Positions 1 to 6,149 of a stretch of 9,029 bases of DNA are shown in pieces. The notes beneath the pieces are model-generated. The model was not told the DNA's origin, made no database searches, and saw only the letters and a list, made by a program, of their open reading frames with translations. Position numbers and translations under genes: made by a program. The first letter of the stretch is position 1. Every line of letters begins with the position of its first letter. The DNA comes from Candidatus Alectryobacillus merdavium (GTDB lineage Bacteria > Bacillota_I > Bacilli_A > RFN20 > CAG-826): contig JADIMN010000111.1 of NCBI GenBank assembly GCA_017694735.1, positions 1 through 9,029 on the forward strand, written 5' to 3'.

Positions 1-30
1 TTAATCGTCAATGATAAGTATATTTTATAT

Positions 31-51
31 TGTTAATATTTGAAATTAACA
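31..51. promoter_or_regulatory. Inverted repeat upstream of ogt, possible operator
   Basis: TGTTAAT (31-37) and ATTAACA (45-51) form a perfect 7-bp inverted repeat with a 7-bp spacer, just upstream of the ogt promoter. It could be an operator, or a weak AU-only hairpin ending an upstream plus-strand gene that lies outside the window. In DNA this AT-rich a chance repeat of this size is quite possible. Confidence 0.25.
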
Positions 52-74
52 TATATTTAATAAGTTGGAATTTT

Positions 75-83
75 TGTTAAAAT
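75..83 (+). promoter_or_regulatory. Extended -10 promoter of ogt, predicted leaderless
   Basis: TGTTAAAAT is an extended -10 element (TG-n-TAAAAT). Its hexamer at 78-83 ends 6 nt before the ogt ATG, so transcription should start at or within a base or two of the start codon. No convincing -35 lies at the usual distance, which is common for extended -10 promoters. There is no Shine-Dalgarno sequence. The same element appears before pnuC (3624-3632). Confidence 0.5.
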
Positions 84-89
84 AGTTTT

Positions 90-590
90 ATGTTATATGG
101 TAAATTTTACAATTCGCCAATTGGAAAAATATTAATTGTCTGTGATGAATCTTCTTTAATTGGATTATGGTTTGACAATCAAAAATATTACAAAAACGAT
201 ATTAATGAAGAAATTATATTTAAAAATAATGAAATTATTAATGAGGTTTCTTTATTTCTAGATAATTATTTTAAAGGTTGTTCAAAACAAGTAATTAATT
301 TTAAGTTAAATCCTAAAGGAACAAACTTTCAAAAGAAAGTATGGAATATTTTATTAGATACTAATTATGGAGAAATAAAAACTTATAAAGAAATATGCGA
401 AGTATATAAAAAAAGAAATAATGTAGATAATATGTCATATAGAGCAATTGGAAGTGCTATTTCTAAAAATCCTATATCAATAATAATTCCTTGTCATCGA
501 GTAATAGGAAAAAATAATAAGTTAGTCGGTTATGCTGGTGGAGTTGATAGAAAAAAGTATCTTTTAGATCTAGAAAGAAAATATAAATAG
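90..590 (+). CDS. ogt: Methylated-DNA--protein-cysteine methyltransferase (Ogt/MGMT)
   Basis: This is a suicide DNA-repair protein that moves the alkyl group from O6-alkylguanine (and O4-alkylthymine) in DNA to its own cysteine. The 166-residue length matches stand-alone Ogt. The active site is PCHRV at 134-138, with acceptor Cys135. The helix-turn-helix DNA-binding part runs from FQKKVW (80-85) through YGEIKTY (93-99) to RAIGSA (118-123), whose Arg118 matches the arginine finger that flips out the damaged base. YAGG at 148-151 is the conserved loop after the active site. Residues 1-75 are the divergent N-terminal domain. There is no Ada-type regulatory domain, so it is a repair enzyme rather than a sensor. 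The ATG lies 6 nt after an extended -10 box. The gene ends only 15 bp from the convergent transporter gene, with no terminator hairpin visible between them. Confidence 0.95.
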   Translation: MLYGKFYNSPIGKILIVCDESSLIGLWFDNQKYYKNDINEEIIFKNNEIINEVSLFLDNYFKGCSKQVINFKLNPKGTNFQKKVWNILLDTNYGEIKTYKEICEVYKKRNNVDNMSYRAIGSAISKNPISIIIPCHRVIGKNNKLVGYAGGVDRKKYLLDLERKYK

Positions 591-605
591 TCTTACAAAA
601 TATTA

Positions 606-1910
606 TTAAAATAAAAACGAAATATATAATCCTCCAAGAGAAGCAAGTAAAGTTGGTATTGCAATTATACTTCCATATAAAGTAAATTTTAAAAATGAAA
701 ATTCAACTTCATTTTTCCTTAATATTCCCATCCACATCATACCTGCTAAAGCGCCAATTGGAGTAAAATATGCTGCAATATTAGAGCTTATTATACTAGA
801 GTATATTGCTTGATATGAAATACTTGAAGAAGATGAAATAATATCTACATAAAATATACTCATTGGAATATTATTTGTTAGATTTGCTACAAGAAATGAA
901 GATAATCCATAAGTTAGAATTGGTTGAGATGCATTTAAAATATTTGCTAAATATTTTGTAATATCATAAGAGTGTAGAGTTAGGACTATTACAAACATAG
1001 ATAAAAGTAGTGGTATTAAATTAAATGGTAATCTTTTTATTGAGTCTTTTAATATATAAAATTTTTCTTTATTAAAAATACAATAAATAACAATAAATAT
1101 TAATAATATTAATGCACTAGATAAAGATATGATCCACATATCTAAATTAATCCATGAAGAAATAGCTAGTAATATTACACATAAAATTAATAATATTAAT
1201 GAAAATATGAATATTGGTTTGTCTAATATATGTTCTTCACTAATATTATTGCTAAGAGGTTTATTTAAATACTTTTTAAATATTAATAACATTATGAATA
1301 AAGAAATTAAACCAGCAAAAATACTTGGAATAAACATATATTTTATATATTCAAAAAAATCAATATTAAATGAAGTAGCTAAATATATATTTGTTGGATT
1401 TCCAATAATTAATAACATACTCCAAGTATTTGCAGCTACAAATTCTCCAATTAAATATGGAATAGGATTAACCTTTGTATTTTTACAAAAGAATATAATA
1501 AATGGAGTAAAGGTAATAACTATAATATCATTAGATGTAAATATAGTTAAAATAGATACCATTAAATATAAAATAATAAATAATATTGTTTGAGAATTTT
1601 TAGCTTTTTTAACTGCTAAAAAAGCAAGATATTTAAAAAAACTAACTTCATCTAATACTACACTTAAAAATACCATTGATATAAAAAGTATTAATATTTG
1701 TAGTGGATTAACACTATTTTGTTCAACAAAAGATGAAAAAACAAGATTATAATCAACTAATCCAGAACATAGCAAAATTATCGCTCCAAATAACGGAGCA
1801 ATCCAAAATGTTTGCATTTGAAACTTTTTAATTTTTAATACTGGACATGCAAATACGCATACTATCATTCCGAGTATTGATAAAATTGAAATAATTAAAG
1901 CAGCAATCAC
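606..1910 (-). CDS. ArsB/NhaD-superfamily ion transporter (SLC13-like permease)
   Basis: A 434-residue inner-membrane protein with about 10-12 hydrophobic segments, close to the usual ArsB length of about 430. Family motifs are FTSNDIIVITFTPFI (124-138), AANTWSMLLIIGNPTN (159-174), NLTNNIPMS in the second half, and a C-terminal FTPIGALAGMMWMGILRK that matches the TPIGSLATLLW signature of ArsB pumps. Members move arsenite/antimonite, Na+/H+ or organic anions, so substrate cannot be read from sequence. No arsR, arsC, arsA or arsD lies nearby, which weakens an arsenite assignment. The start is GTG. No other start codon lies in frame upstream, and a TATAAT box ends 7 nt before it. The XRE regulator lies upstream on the same strand, about 150 bp away, but this gene seems to have its own promoter. 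Family is confident; substrate is unknown. Confidence 0.8.
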   Translation of the reverse strand: MIAALIISILSILGMIVCVFACPVLKIKKFQMQTFWIAPLFGAIILLCSGLVDYNLVFSSFVEQNSVNPLQILILFISMVFLSVVLDEVSFFKYLAFLAVKKAKNSQTILFIILYLMVSILTIFTSNDIIVITFTPFIIFFCKNTKVNPIPYLIGEFVAANTWSMLLIIGNPTNIYLATSFNIDFFEYIKYMFIPSIFAGLISLFIMLLIFKKYLNKPLSNNISEEHILDKPIFIFSLILLILCVILLAISSWINLDMWIISLSSALILLIFIVIYCIFNKEKFYILKDSIKRLPFNLIPLLLSMFVIVLTLHSYDITKYLANILNASQPILTYGLSSFLVANLTNNIPMSIFYVDIISSSSSISYQAIYSSIISSNIAAYFTPIGALAGMMWMGILRKNEVEFSFLKFTLYGSIIAIPTLLASLGGLYISFLF

Positions 1911-1917
1911 GCCTAAA

Positions 1918-1923
1918 ATTATA
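1918..1923 (-). promoter_or_regulatory. -10 box (TATAAT) of the ArsB-like gene
   Basis: On the minus strand a perfect TATAAT reads from 1923 to 1918 and ends 7 nt before the GTG start. This places the predicted transcription start at the start codon itself. No good -35 is seen at 17 bp. The only purine-rich bases before GTG are AGG one base away, too close to act as a ribosome binding site. Confidence 0.45.
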
Positions 1924-1964
1924 TAATAAAAATATATTAATTGAGTGGTTAAATTGTTTATTTG

Positions 1965-1981
1965 TAATTAAATTTTAATTA
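1965..1981. repeat. AT-only palindrome in the xre/arsB-like gap
   Basis: TAATTAAA (1965-1972), one central base, then TTTAATTA (1974-1981) is a perfect 8-1-8 inverted repeat made only of A and T. It lies about 40 bp upstream of the -10 box of the ArsB-like gene. It could be a regulator site, but pure A/T composition makes chance likely. The rest of the 1911-2063 gap holds only that promoter and AT-rich sequence. Confidence 0.2.
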
Positions 1982-2063
1982 TTAATTTTATATTTTGAAG
2001 TTTATGGATATTTTTTAAATGTAAATAATTTAGTAAATTTGATTTTTTCCTTGCGAAAAGTTG

Positions 2064-2351
2064 TTATTTGTTATTTAATTTTTCTAAATACTGCTTAATA
2101 AAATGAATTAAGTCATCTTTTGAAACTTTATATAGCTCATTACTTATTTCGTTTATAATATTCTTTTTGTTTCTTTCTAATAAATAATCTAGACTTACGT
2201 CAAACAAATCAGCGATTTGTATTAGTTGAGATATTTTAGGTTCATATATTTCGTTTTCCCAGTTAAGGATGGTTTGACTAGATACATTTAATTTTTTTGC
2301 CAAATCGTGTTGAGTAAATCCATTCTTTATTCTTAATTCCTTCATCCTCAT
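2064..2351 (-). CDS. XRE-family helix-turn-helix transcriptional regulator
   Basis: A 95-residue cytoplasmic DNA-binding protein of the Cro/C1 type. Residues 5-60 form the HTH_3 domain: helix 2 is TQHDLAKKLNV (13-23), and the recognition helix region SSQTILNWENEIYEPKI (24-40) keeps the W-E-N and E-P-x-I marks of the family. A helical tail of about 35 residues (61-95) may serve dimerisation; no ligand-binding domain is present. The start could be residue 1 or Met3. The extended -10 favours the first ATG, 9 nt downstream of it. The gene is divergent from the DNA methyltransferase, and the gap holds several dyads, so autoregulation and control of the methyltransferase are plausible. Size and position recall controller (C) proteins of restriction-modification systems, but no endonuclease is present. 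It could also control the ArsB-like gene downstream. Confidence 0.88.
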   Translation of the reverse strand: MRMKELRIKNGFTQHDLAKKLNVSSQTILNWENEIYEPKISQLIQIADLFDVSLDYLLERNKKNIINEISNELYKVSKDDLIHFIKQYLEKLNNK

Positions 2352-2360
2352 CTAAAATTG

Positions 2361-2371
2361 ATTTTATCATA
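2361..2371 (-). promoter_or_regulatory. Extended -10 promoter of the XRE regulator gene
   Basis: Read on the minus strand this is TATGATAAAAT, containing the extended -10 TG-A-TAAAAT. It ends 9 nt before the ATG at 2351. The identical 11-mer, also 9 nt from its ATG, precedes the RlhA-like gene (7413-7423). There is no upstream Shine-Dalgarno sequence, so a very short leader is predicted. Confidence 0.5.
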
Positions 2372-2379
2372 GAAACCTT

Positions 2380-2391
2380 TACTAAATAGTA
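2380..2391. promoter_or_regulatory. Dyad TACT-n4-AGTA in the xre/methyltransferase gap, candidate operator
   Basis: TACT AAAT AGTA is a perfect 4-4-4 dyad in the expected -35 region of the XRE gene promoter. It loosely recalls the GACT-n-AGTC half-sites bound by R-M controller proteins, although spacing and first base differ. It may be an autoregulatory site for the XRE protein. Confidence 0.3.
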
Positions 2392-2399
2392 GAATAATC

Positions 2400-2411
2400 A
2401 AAGAAAACTTT
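2400..2411. promoter_or_regulatory. Left copy of AAAG-n4-CTTT dyad, candidate operator
   Basis: AAAG AAAA CTTT is a perfect 4-4-4 dyad just before the TATAAT of the methyltransferase. Bases 2401-2411 are also an exact 11-bp inverted copy of 2461-2471. A bound regulator here would sit beside RNA polymerase at the methyltransferase promoter. Confidence 0.4.
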
Positions 2412-2412
2412 A

Positions 2413-2418
2413 TATAAT
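2413..2418 (+). promoter_or_regulatory. Candidate -10 (TATAAT) of the DNA methyltransferase gene
   Basis: A perfect TATAAT with no clear -35. It would give a leader of about 46 nt, unlike the leaderless pattern elsewhere in the window. An alternative -10, TAGAAT at 2390-2395, would start the mRNA near 2402. The left 11-base arm would then be transcribed and could pair with the arm directly before the ATG. Confidence 0.35.
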
Positions 2419-2425
2419 AAAAAAT

Positions 2426-2446
2426 AAATCAAGTATTATTTGATTT
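2426..2446. promoter_or_regulatory. Inner inverted repeat sharing the axis of the outer 11-bp repeat
   Basis: AAATCAA (2426-2432) and TTGATTT (2440-2446) are perfect 7-bp arms around a 7-bp spacer. The axis is base 2436, exactly the axis of the outer pair 2401-2411/2461-2471. It may be an operator in DNA, or a hairpin in the methyltransferase leader. Confidence 0.35.
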
Positions 2447-2460
2447 CTTAATAGAAAAAC

Positions 2461-2472
2461 AAAGTTTTCTTA
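2461..2472. promoter_or_regulatory. Right copy of the AAAG-n4-CTTT dyad, abutting the methyltransferase ATG
   Basis: AAAG TTTT CTTA is an imperfect copy of the 2400-2411 dyad, and bases 2461-2471 are the perfect inverted copy of 2401-2411. It fills the place where a ribosome binding site would be, directly before the ATG at 2472. It could therefore act as a DNA operator or as an RNA arm limiting translation. Confidence 0.4.
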
Positions 2473-3584
2473 TGAATGAAGAATCAAAATCTTATTTAAA
2501 CGAGCAATTAATTACTTATATTGGTAATAAAAGACACTTATTAAAAGAGATTGAAAAACATCTAATTTTAGTTTGTAAAAAATTGAAGAAAGATAAAATT
2601 GTATTTGCAGATTTATTTTCTGGATCTGGAGTTGTTTCTAGATTAGCAAAAAAGTTTTCTTCTAAACTAATTTGTAATGATTTAGAAGATTATAGCTATG
2701 CAATAAATTCTTGTTACTTATCTAATTTTGATGAGTTTAGTGAAGACAAATTTACATATTATTTAAATAATATAAATAATGAGATAAATAATAATCCTAT
2801 ATTAGATGGAATAATATCTACAAATTATTCTCCAAAAGATGAAAATAATATTTTAAAAGATGAAAGAGTATTTTATACAAAAGAAAATGCAATTTATATA
2901 GATTCATTTAGATATTATATTGATAAAATTGTTCCAAGTGATTATCAAAAATATTTTATTGCTCCATTATTAAGTGAAGCTTCAATTCATGTAAATACTT
3001 GTGGTATTTTTAAAGGATTTTATAAAGATAAAAAAACTGGTATTGGAAAATTTGGTGGTCATAAAGAAAATGATCTTTCAAGAATCAAAGGAAAAATATT
3101 AATAAATAAACCAGTATTTAGTAATTATATTTGTGAATATGAAATACACAAAGAAGATGCAAATACATTATGTAAAAAATTAAAGAATTTAGATTTAGTA
3201 TATTTAGATCCTCCTTATAATCAACATCCTTATTCATCTAATTATTTCATGTTAAATGTTATATTAAAAAATAATTTAGATTGTAATATTTCAAAAGTAT
3301 CTGGAATTCCAGATAATTGGAATCGTTCAATATATAATAAAAAGGAATCTGCATTAAAAGGATTAAAAGATATAATTAAAAATACACAATCTAAATTCTT
3401 TTTAATTTCATATAATAATGAAGGATTTATTGCTTTTAATGAAATGCTTTCAATGTTAAAAGAATTTGGAACTGTTATAAGTAGTGCAATAAAATATTAC
3501 GCATTTAAAGGTAGTAGAAATCTAAAAAAGAGAAAAAAACATACAAAAGAGTACTTATTTTTATTAGAAAAAATCAATAATTAA
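2472..3584 (+). CDS. D12-class N6-adenine DNA methyltransferase (orphan)
   Basis: A 370-residue enzyme predicted to methylate adenine N6 in a specific DNA sequence using S-adenosylmethionine. The motif order is that of alpha-class (Dam/D12) enzymes: motif X YIGNKRHLL (16-24), SAM-binding motif I ADLFSGSGVV (46-55), and catalytic motif IV DPPY (246-249) followed by NQHPYSSNYFMLN (250-262). Residues about 80-230 form the long insert expected to hold target recognition. The basic C-terminal stretch near 345-365 ending in EYLFLLEK is typical of the family. All key motifs are intact. The pattern after DPPY is most like type II/IIS R-M methylases, but there is no endonuclease in the window: upstream is an XRE regulator and downstream is pnuC. 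No in-frame start lies upstream before a stop, and no ribosome binding site is visible. Recognition sequence unknown. Confidence 0.9.
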   Translation: MNEESKSYLNEQLITYIGNKRHLLKEIEKHLILVCKKLKKDKIVFADLFSGSGVVSRLAKKFSSKLICNDLEDYSYAINSCYLSNFDEFSEDKFTYYLNNINNEINNNPILDGIISTNYSPKDENNILKDERVFYTKENAIYIDSFRYYIDKIVPSDYQKYFIAPLLSEASIHVNTCGIFKGFYKDKKTGIGKFGGHKENDLSRIKGKILINKPVFSNYICEYEIHKEDANTLCKKLKNLDLVYLDPPYNQHPYSSNYFMLNVILKNNLDCNISKVSGIPDNWNRSIYNKKESALKGLKDIIKNTQSKFFLISYNNEGFIAFNEMLSMLKEFGTVISSAIKYYAFKGSRNLKKRKKHTKEYLFLLEKINN

Positions 3585-3623
3585 ATGCTTTTTAGATTTC
3601 TTTATTATTTTTTAATTCTTTAA

Positions 3624-3632
3624 TGTTAAAAT
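3624..3632 (+). promoter_or_regulatory. Extended -10 promoter of the PnuC-type gene
   Basis: TGTTAAAAT, identical to the element before ogt, ends 5 nt before the first ATG and 8 nt before a second ATG at 3641. No Shine-Dalgarno sequence and no riboswitch-sized leader is present. The 53-bp gap after the methyltransferase is T-rich but shows no stem, so read-through from upstream is also possible. Confidence 0.45.
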
Positions 3633-3637
3633 AATTA

Positions 3638-4378
3638 ATGATGAAAAAAATTTTAAATATTTTTACATGGTATGAGTGGATATTTGTTATTTGTAGTTTA
3701 ATTACTCTTTTAGGTTTAGGAATTTATAATAGTATAGAAAATTTCAAATATTCAATTGTATTAGAATTAACTTCAGTTATTTTAGGTCTTTTATCATGTG
3801 TATTAAATGGTAAAAGAAAAAAGTACGCTTTTTTCTTTTACAGTGCATACGTAATTTTATATGGAAGTGTTTCATTTATTGAAAAACAATACGGAGAGGG
3901 CGTTTTAAATTTATGTTTTAATTTGCCAATGTATCTATTTACATTATATAAATTCTATATAAGAGATAGAGCAAAAGATAATAATGAAAACTTTAAAGTT
4001 GGTACTTTAAAATTATGGATGATTATTGGAAGCATTATTTTTGTTCCATGTGTTACAGGATTATATGGATATATATTAAGTTTACTAGATTCTAAACTTC
4101 CTTATATTAATGCTCTAGCTACATCATTTGCTTTAATTGCAGTATTTTTTACTACTAAAGGAATATTATGGCAGTGGTTGATGTGGACATGTTATTCAAG
4201 TACGTTAACTGCTATATGGACATTAAATTATATTGAAGGGTCTACTAGTGGACTTCTTTATATAGTATTAAATTGTATTTATATTGTTGTTAACTTTTAT
4301 TGTTTATTTACCTGGATGGTAATTAAGAAAAAACAAGATAAAGAAAGTAAAGAAATCGCTCAAGAAGAAGCAAAATAA
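3638..4378 (+). CDS. pnuC: PnuC-family vitamin/nucleoside transporter (likely nicotinamide riboside)
   Basis: A 246-residue membrane protein with about seven hydrophobic segments. PnuC proteins carry nicotinamide riboside across the membrane by facilitated diffusion, driven by trapping inside the cell. Family marks include a first helix with W11 and W14, the GLLSCVLNGKRKKYAF region (50-65), the NLPMYLFTLYKFY segment (95-107), and the helix with GILWQWLMWTCYS (175-187). The C-terminus (229-246) is a charged cytosolic tail rich in Lys and Glu. Related paralogues (PnuT for thiamine, PnuX for riboflavin) look similar. They are often preceded by TPP or FMN riboswitches, and none fits here, which mildly favours the niacin-type substrate. 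Either ATG (3638 or 3641) could be the start. In a bacterium with few biosynthetic genes this would be an NAD-precursor salvage route. Family assignment is good; substrate is inferred. Confidence 0.82.
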   Translation: MMKKILNIFTWYEWIFVICSLITLLGLGIYNSIENFKYSIVLELTSVILGLLSCVLNGKRKKYAFFFYSAYVILYGSVSFIEKQYGEGVLNLCFNLPMYLFTLYKFYIRDRAKDNNENFKVGTLKLWMIIGSIIFVPCVTGLYGYILSLLDSKLPYINALATSFALIAVFFTTKGILWQWLMWTCYSSTLTAIWTLNYIEGSTSGLLYIVLNCIYIVVNFYCLFTWMVIKKKQDKESKEIAQEEAK

Positions 4379-4381
4379 GAA

Positions 4382-4407
4382 AAAATAGTGCGAAAAAGCG
4401 GTATTTT
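4382..4407. terminator. Bidirectional intrinsic terminator between pnuC and aroQ
   Basis: AAAATAGTGC (4382-4391), loop GAAAAA, and GCGGTATTTT (4398-4407) form a 10-position stem with one G-G mismatch and one G-T wobble. On the plus strand it is followed by a T-rich tract. On the minus strand the stem runs into TATTTTTTCTTATTTT. It lies 3 bp after the pnuC stop and overlaps the aroQ stop codon by two bases, so it can end both convergent units. Confidence 0.65.
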
Positions 4408-4687
4408 ATTTATTGTTTAAAGTTTTAATATCATCTTGTAAAGATTTACTGGCTGTAAGAAAACCAGATAAAACAGATTTATAATAATTTTTAAAACGTT
4501 TATTTTTAATTTTTTCTAAATTATTTTTAAGCATCAAGTCTTCTCTATTTGAATCAAGAACGGGTATGTTATTTTCTAGTTTATATTTAATTACATTTTC
4601 TACAACTTCCATTCTTTTTTCATATAGTTCAATAATTTTTGTATCAATTTCATCAATGATTTGTCGGCATTTTTCTAATTCAGTCAT
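4406..4687 (-). CDS. aroQ: Stand-alone AroQ-type chorismate mutase
   Basis: A 93-residue, all-helical cytoplasmic enzyme that rearranges chorismate to prephenate. It aligns without gaps to the E. coli PheA mutase domain over the active site. Arg8, Arg25, Lys36, Asp45, Arg48 and Glu49 match E. coli Arg11, Arg28, Lys39, Asp48, Arg51 and Glu52, and Gln84 matches Gln88 with a one-residue shift. All catalytic residues are thus present. There is no fused prephenate dehydratase, dehydrogenase or DAHP synthase domain, and no aromatic-pathway gene is adjacent. It is the last gene of the operon with the SLC13-type transporter and the TrhP-like U32 protein. A clear ribosome binding site AAGGGG lies 6 nt before the ATG. 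This company suggests the prephenate is made for RNA hydroxylation rather than for Phe/Tyr synthesis, which is an inference. Confidence 0.93.
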   Translation of the reverse strand: MTELEKCRQIIDEIDTKIIELYEKRMEVVENVIKYKLENNIPVLDSNREDLMLKNNLEKIKNKRFKNYYKSVLSGFLTASKSLQDDIKTLNNK

Positions 4688-4693
4688 ATTTTT

Positions 4694-4699
4694 CCCCTT
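4694..4699 (-). promoter_or_regulatory. Shine-Dalgarno sequence of aroQ
   Basis: On the minus strand AAGGGG is followed by 6 nt and the ATG. It is the only strong Shine-Dalgarno sequence before a gene in this window, and it belongs to an operon-internal gene. It implies that the 16S anti-Shine-Dalgarno is used here, so its absence before first genes is meaningful. Confidence 0.75.
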
Positions 4700-4700
4700 A

Positions 4701-6149
4701 TTAAAATATTAGTAATCCTAAAGGATATGATATAAGTAGTGAAACAATAATAGAAAAGATCATTAATATTCCACCATATATAAAAACATCTTTAGTAGTA
4801 CAAGACTCACTAGCACTAATTATTGCAATATGTGGCATAGATGGCGGAGTAGCAAAGGCAAAACTTGAAAGCATTCCAACTATACATATTGTTGCTGTTA
4901 GATTTACTTGTGAAGTTGTAGATAAAAGAACTGTACTTACAACTGTTCCTACAAGAGTTGCAGTAACCATATTAGAAGATAAATTTGTTTGAATTGCTGC
5001 CCAACAAGCAAAAATAATTAATAAAGCAATTCCAGGTAGTGCATTTAAAGAAGGTCCTAAATTAGTTTGTAAATATGTAATAATTCCAATACTATCTGAT
5101 TTTATAGCATCACCCAGAGCTAGTGTAGCAGCACACATTATTAAACTACTCCAAGGTACTCCGTTTTTAAATGCATCATCTATTTTTATAATTGGTTCAT
5201 TATCAATTCTAATAATACATAAAGAAAGACTACCAAGTAATGCAGGCATTACAATTCCAAAAGTATTAAATGCTTCATAAAAAGGCGGATAAATATATTC
5301 AAATAATGATGGTATTATCCAAAGTAATAAAACAATAATAAATATAGAAAGAACAACAATATCTTTTTTATTAATCTTTGGAAGTTGTTCTTTTAGTTTT
5401 TCTACCTCAGAATAATTTAATTGTTTAATATCTGGTCTTATAAATAAGATAAGCATAAAATACATTATTAAAAATAATATTAAACCAGCTGGAATAGCAA
5501 TTCCCATATAAGCAAATGTTGATACTTCAAGTCCTGCAGCATTTATTGCAAGTACTGGAAATACATGAGCAATAGGAGTCATACCACTACTTATAGAGAC
5601 ACTAAAACCAAGACCAAGCATTAAAATCTTTGCAATTCTGCTAGATTTTTCTATTTTTAATATATCTAATATTTCATTTAATATTGGAAGTAAGATTACA
5701 AATAAGACTGTTGGAGATATAAATAATCCTAGTAAAAGACAAGCAAGTAAAAAGAAAAATGTAAAAAAGTAAATATTTTTCTTTGCTAACTTAAAATTAA
5801 CAAAGCTAATAGCAACTCTTCTTATTAAAGATGTTTTAGATAAGGCATATGTACAAACAAAAGTAAATAATAAAAATGCAAAAGTAGTATTTCCAAAACT
5901 AGATGTAATAACCTTAGCAAAACCATAACTATTTATAAATCCTAAAGATAATAAACATAATAAACTAGGCCAATCTATTCCAATTGTAAGCCATAATATT
6001 AATACGCCAATAAATATAAATAAAACTCCAAATGCTTCACTAGAAAATCCTCCACAAGAAGGAATAAATTGTCCAACAAAACATAAAATAATACAAATTG
6101 GAATTATAATTGCTCGATATATTTTATTATCTTTTAGTTTACTCTTCAT
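4701..6149 (-). CDS. SLC13/DASS-type anion transporter
   Basis: A 482-residue inner-membrane protein with about 11-13 hydrophobic segments, a usual size for SLC13/DASS carriers, which typically cotransport di- or tricarboxylates with Na+. The two repeat motifs are recognisable: ISSGMTP (187-192 region), in place of the first SNT-type loop, and NLSSNMVTAT (389-398) for the second. They are followed by FATPPSMPHIAI (432-443), typical of the family C-terminal half. The first motif is divergent, so substrate or ion coupling may differ from citrate/succinate carriers. The gene overlaps the end of the TrhP-like gene by 11 bp, with AAGGA 12 nt before its ATG inside that gene, and lies 13 bp before aroQ. 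Expression should be coupled to both. Chorismate and prephenate are dicarboxylates, so one of these, or another shikimate-pathway acid, is a reasonable substrate guess, but unproven. Confidence 0.8.
   Translation of the reverse strand: MKSKLKDNKIYRAIIIPICIILCFVGQFIPSCGGFSSEAFGVLFIFIGVLILWLTIGIDWPSLLCLLSLGFINSYGFAKVITSSFGNTTFAFLLFTFVCTYALSKTSLIRRVAISFVNFKLAKKNIYFFTFFFLLACLLLGLFISPTVLFVILLPILNEILDILKIEKSSRIAKILMLGLGFSVSISSGMTPIAHVFPVLAINAAGLEVSTFAYMGIAIPAGLILFLIMYFMLILFIRPDIKQLNYSEVEKLKEQLPKINKKDIVVLSIFIIVLLLWIIPSLFEYIYPPFYEAFNTFGIVMPALLGSLSLCIIRIDNEPIIKIDDAFKNGVPWSSLIMCAATLALGDAIKSDSIGIITYLQTNLGPSLNALPGIALLIIFACWAAIQTNLSSNMVTATLVGTVVSTVLLSTTSQVNLTATICIVGMLSSFAFATPPSMPHIAIISASESCTTKDVFIYGGILMIFSIIVSLLISYPLGLLIF

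Noticed and set aside
1..36. Possible end of an upstream plus-strand gene (11 open codons then TAA at 34-36)
   Set aside because: Too short to judge; an open run of this length is expected by chance.
591..605. Terminator between convergent ogt and the ArsB-like gene
   Set aside because: The 15-bp gap and its edges show no stem with G/C pairs. Transcripts may simply overlap.
1129..1593. Plus-strand open frame of 154 codons inside the ArsB-like gene
   Set aside because: It is antisense to a well-supported transporter gene, its translation is low-complexity (rich in Asn, Ile and Lys), and it matches no family.
2040..2063. Possible terminator after the XRE gene (TTTTC-CTTGC-GAAAA)
   Set aside because: The stem is only about 5 bp and is not followed by a T run in the minus-strand direction of transcription.
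3585..3637. Riboswitch upstream of the PnuC-type gene
   Set aside because: The gap is 53 bp, T-rich, and shows no structured aptamer. A -10 box sits almost at the start codon.
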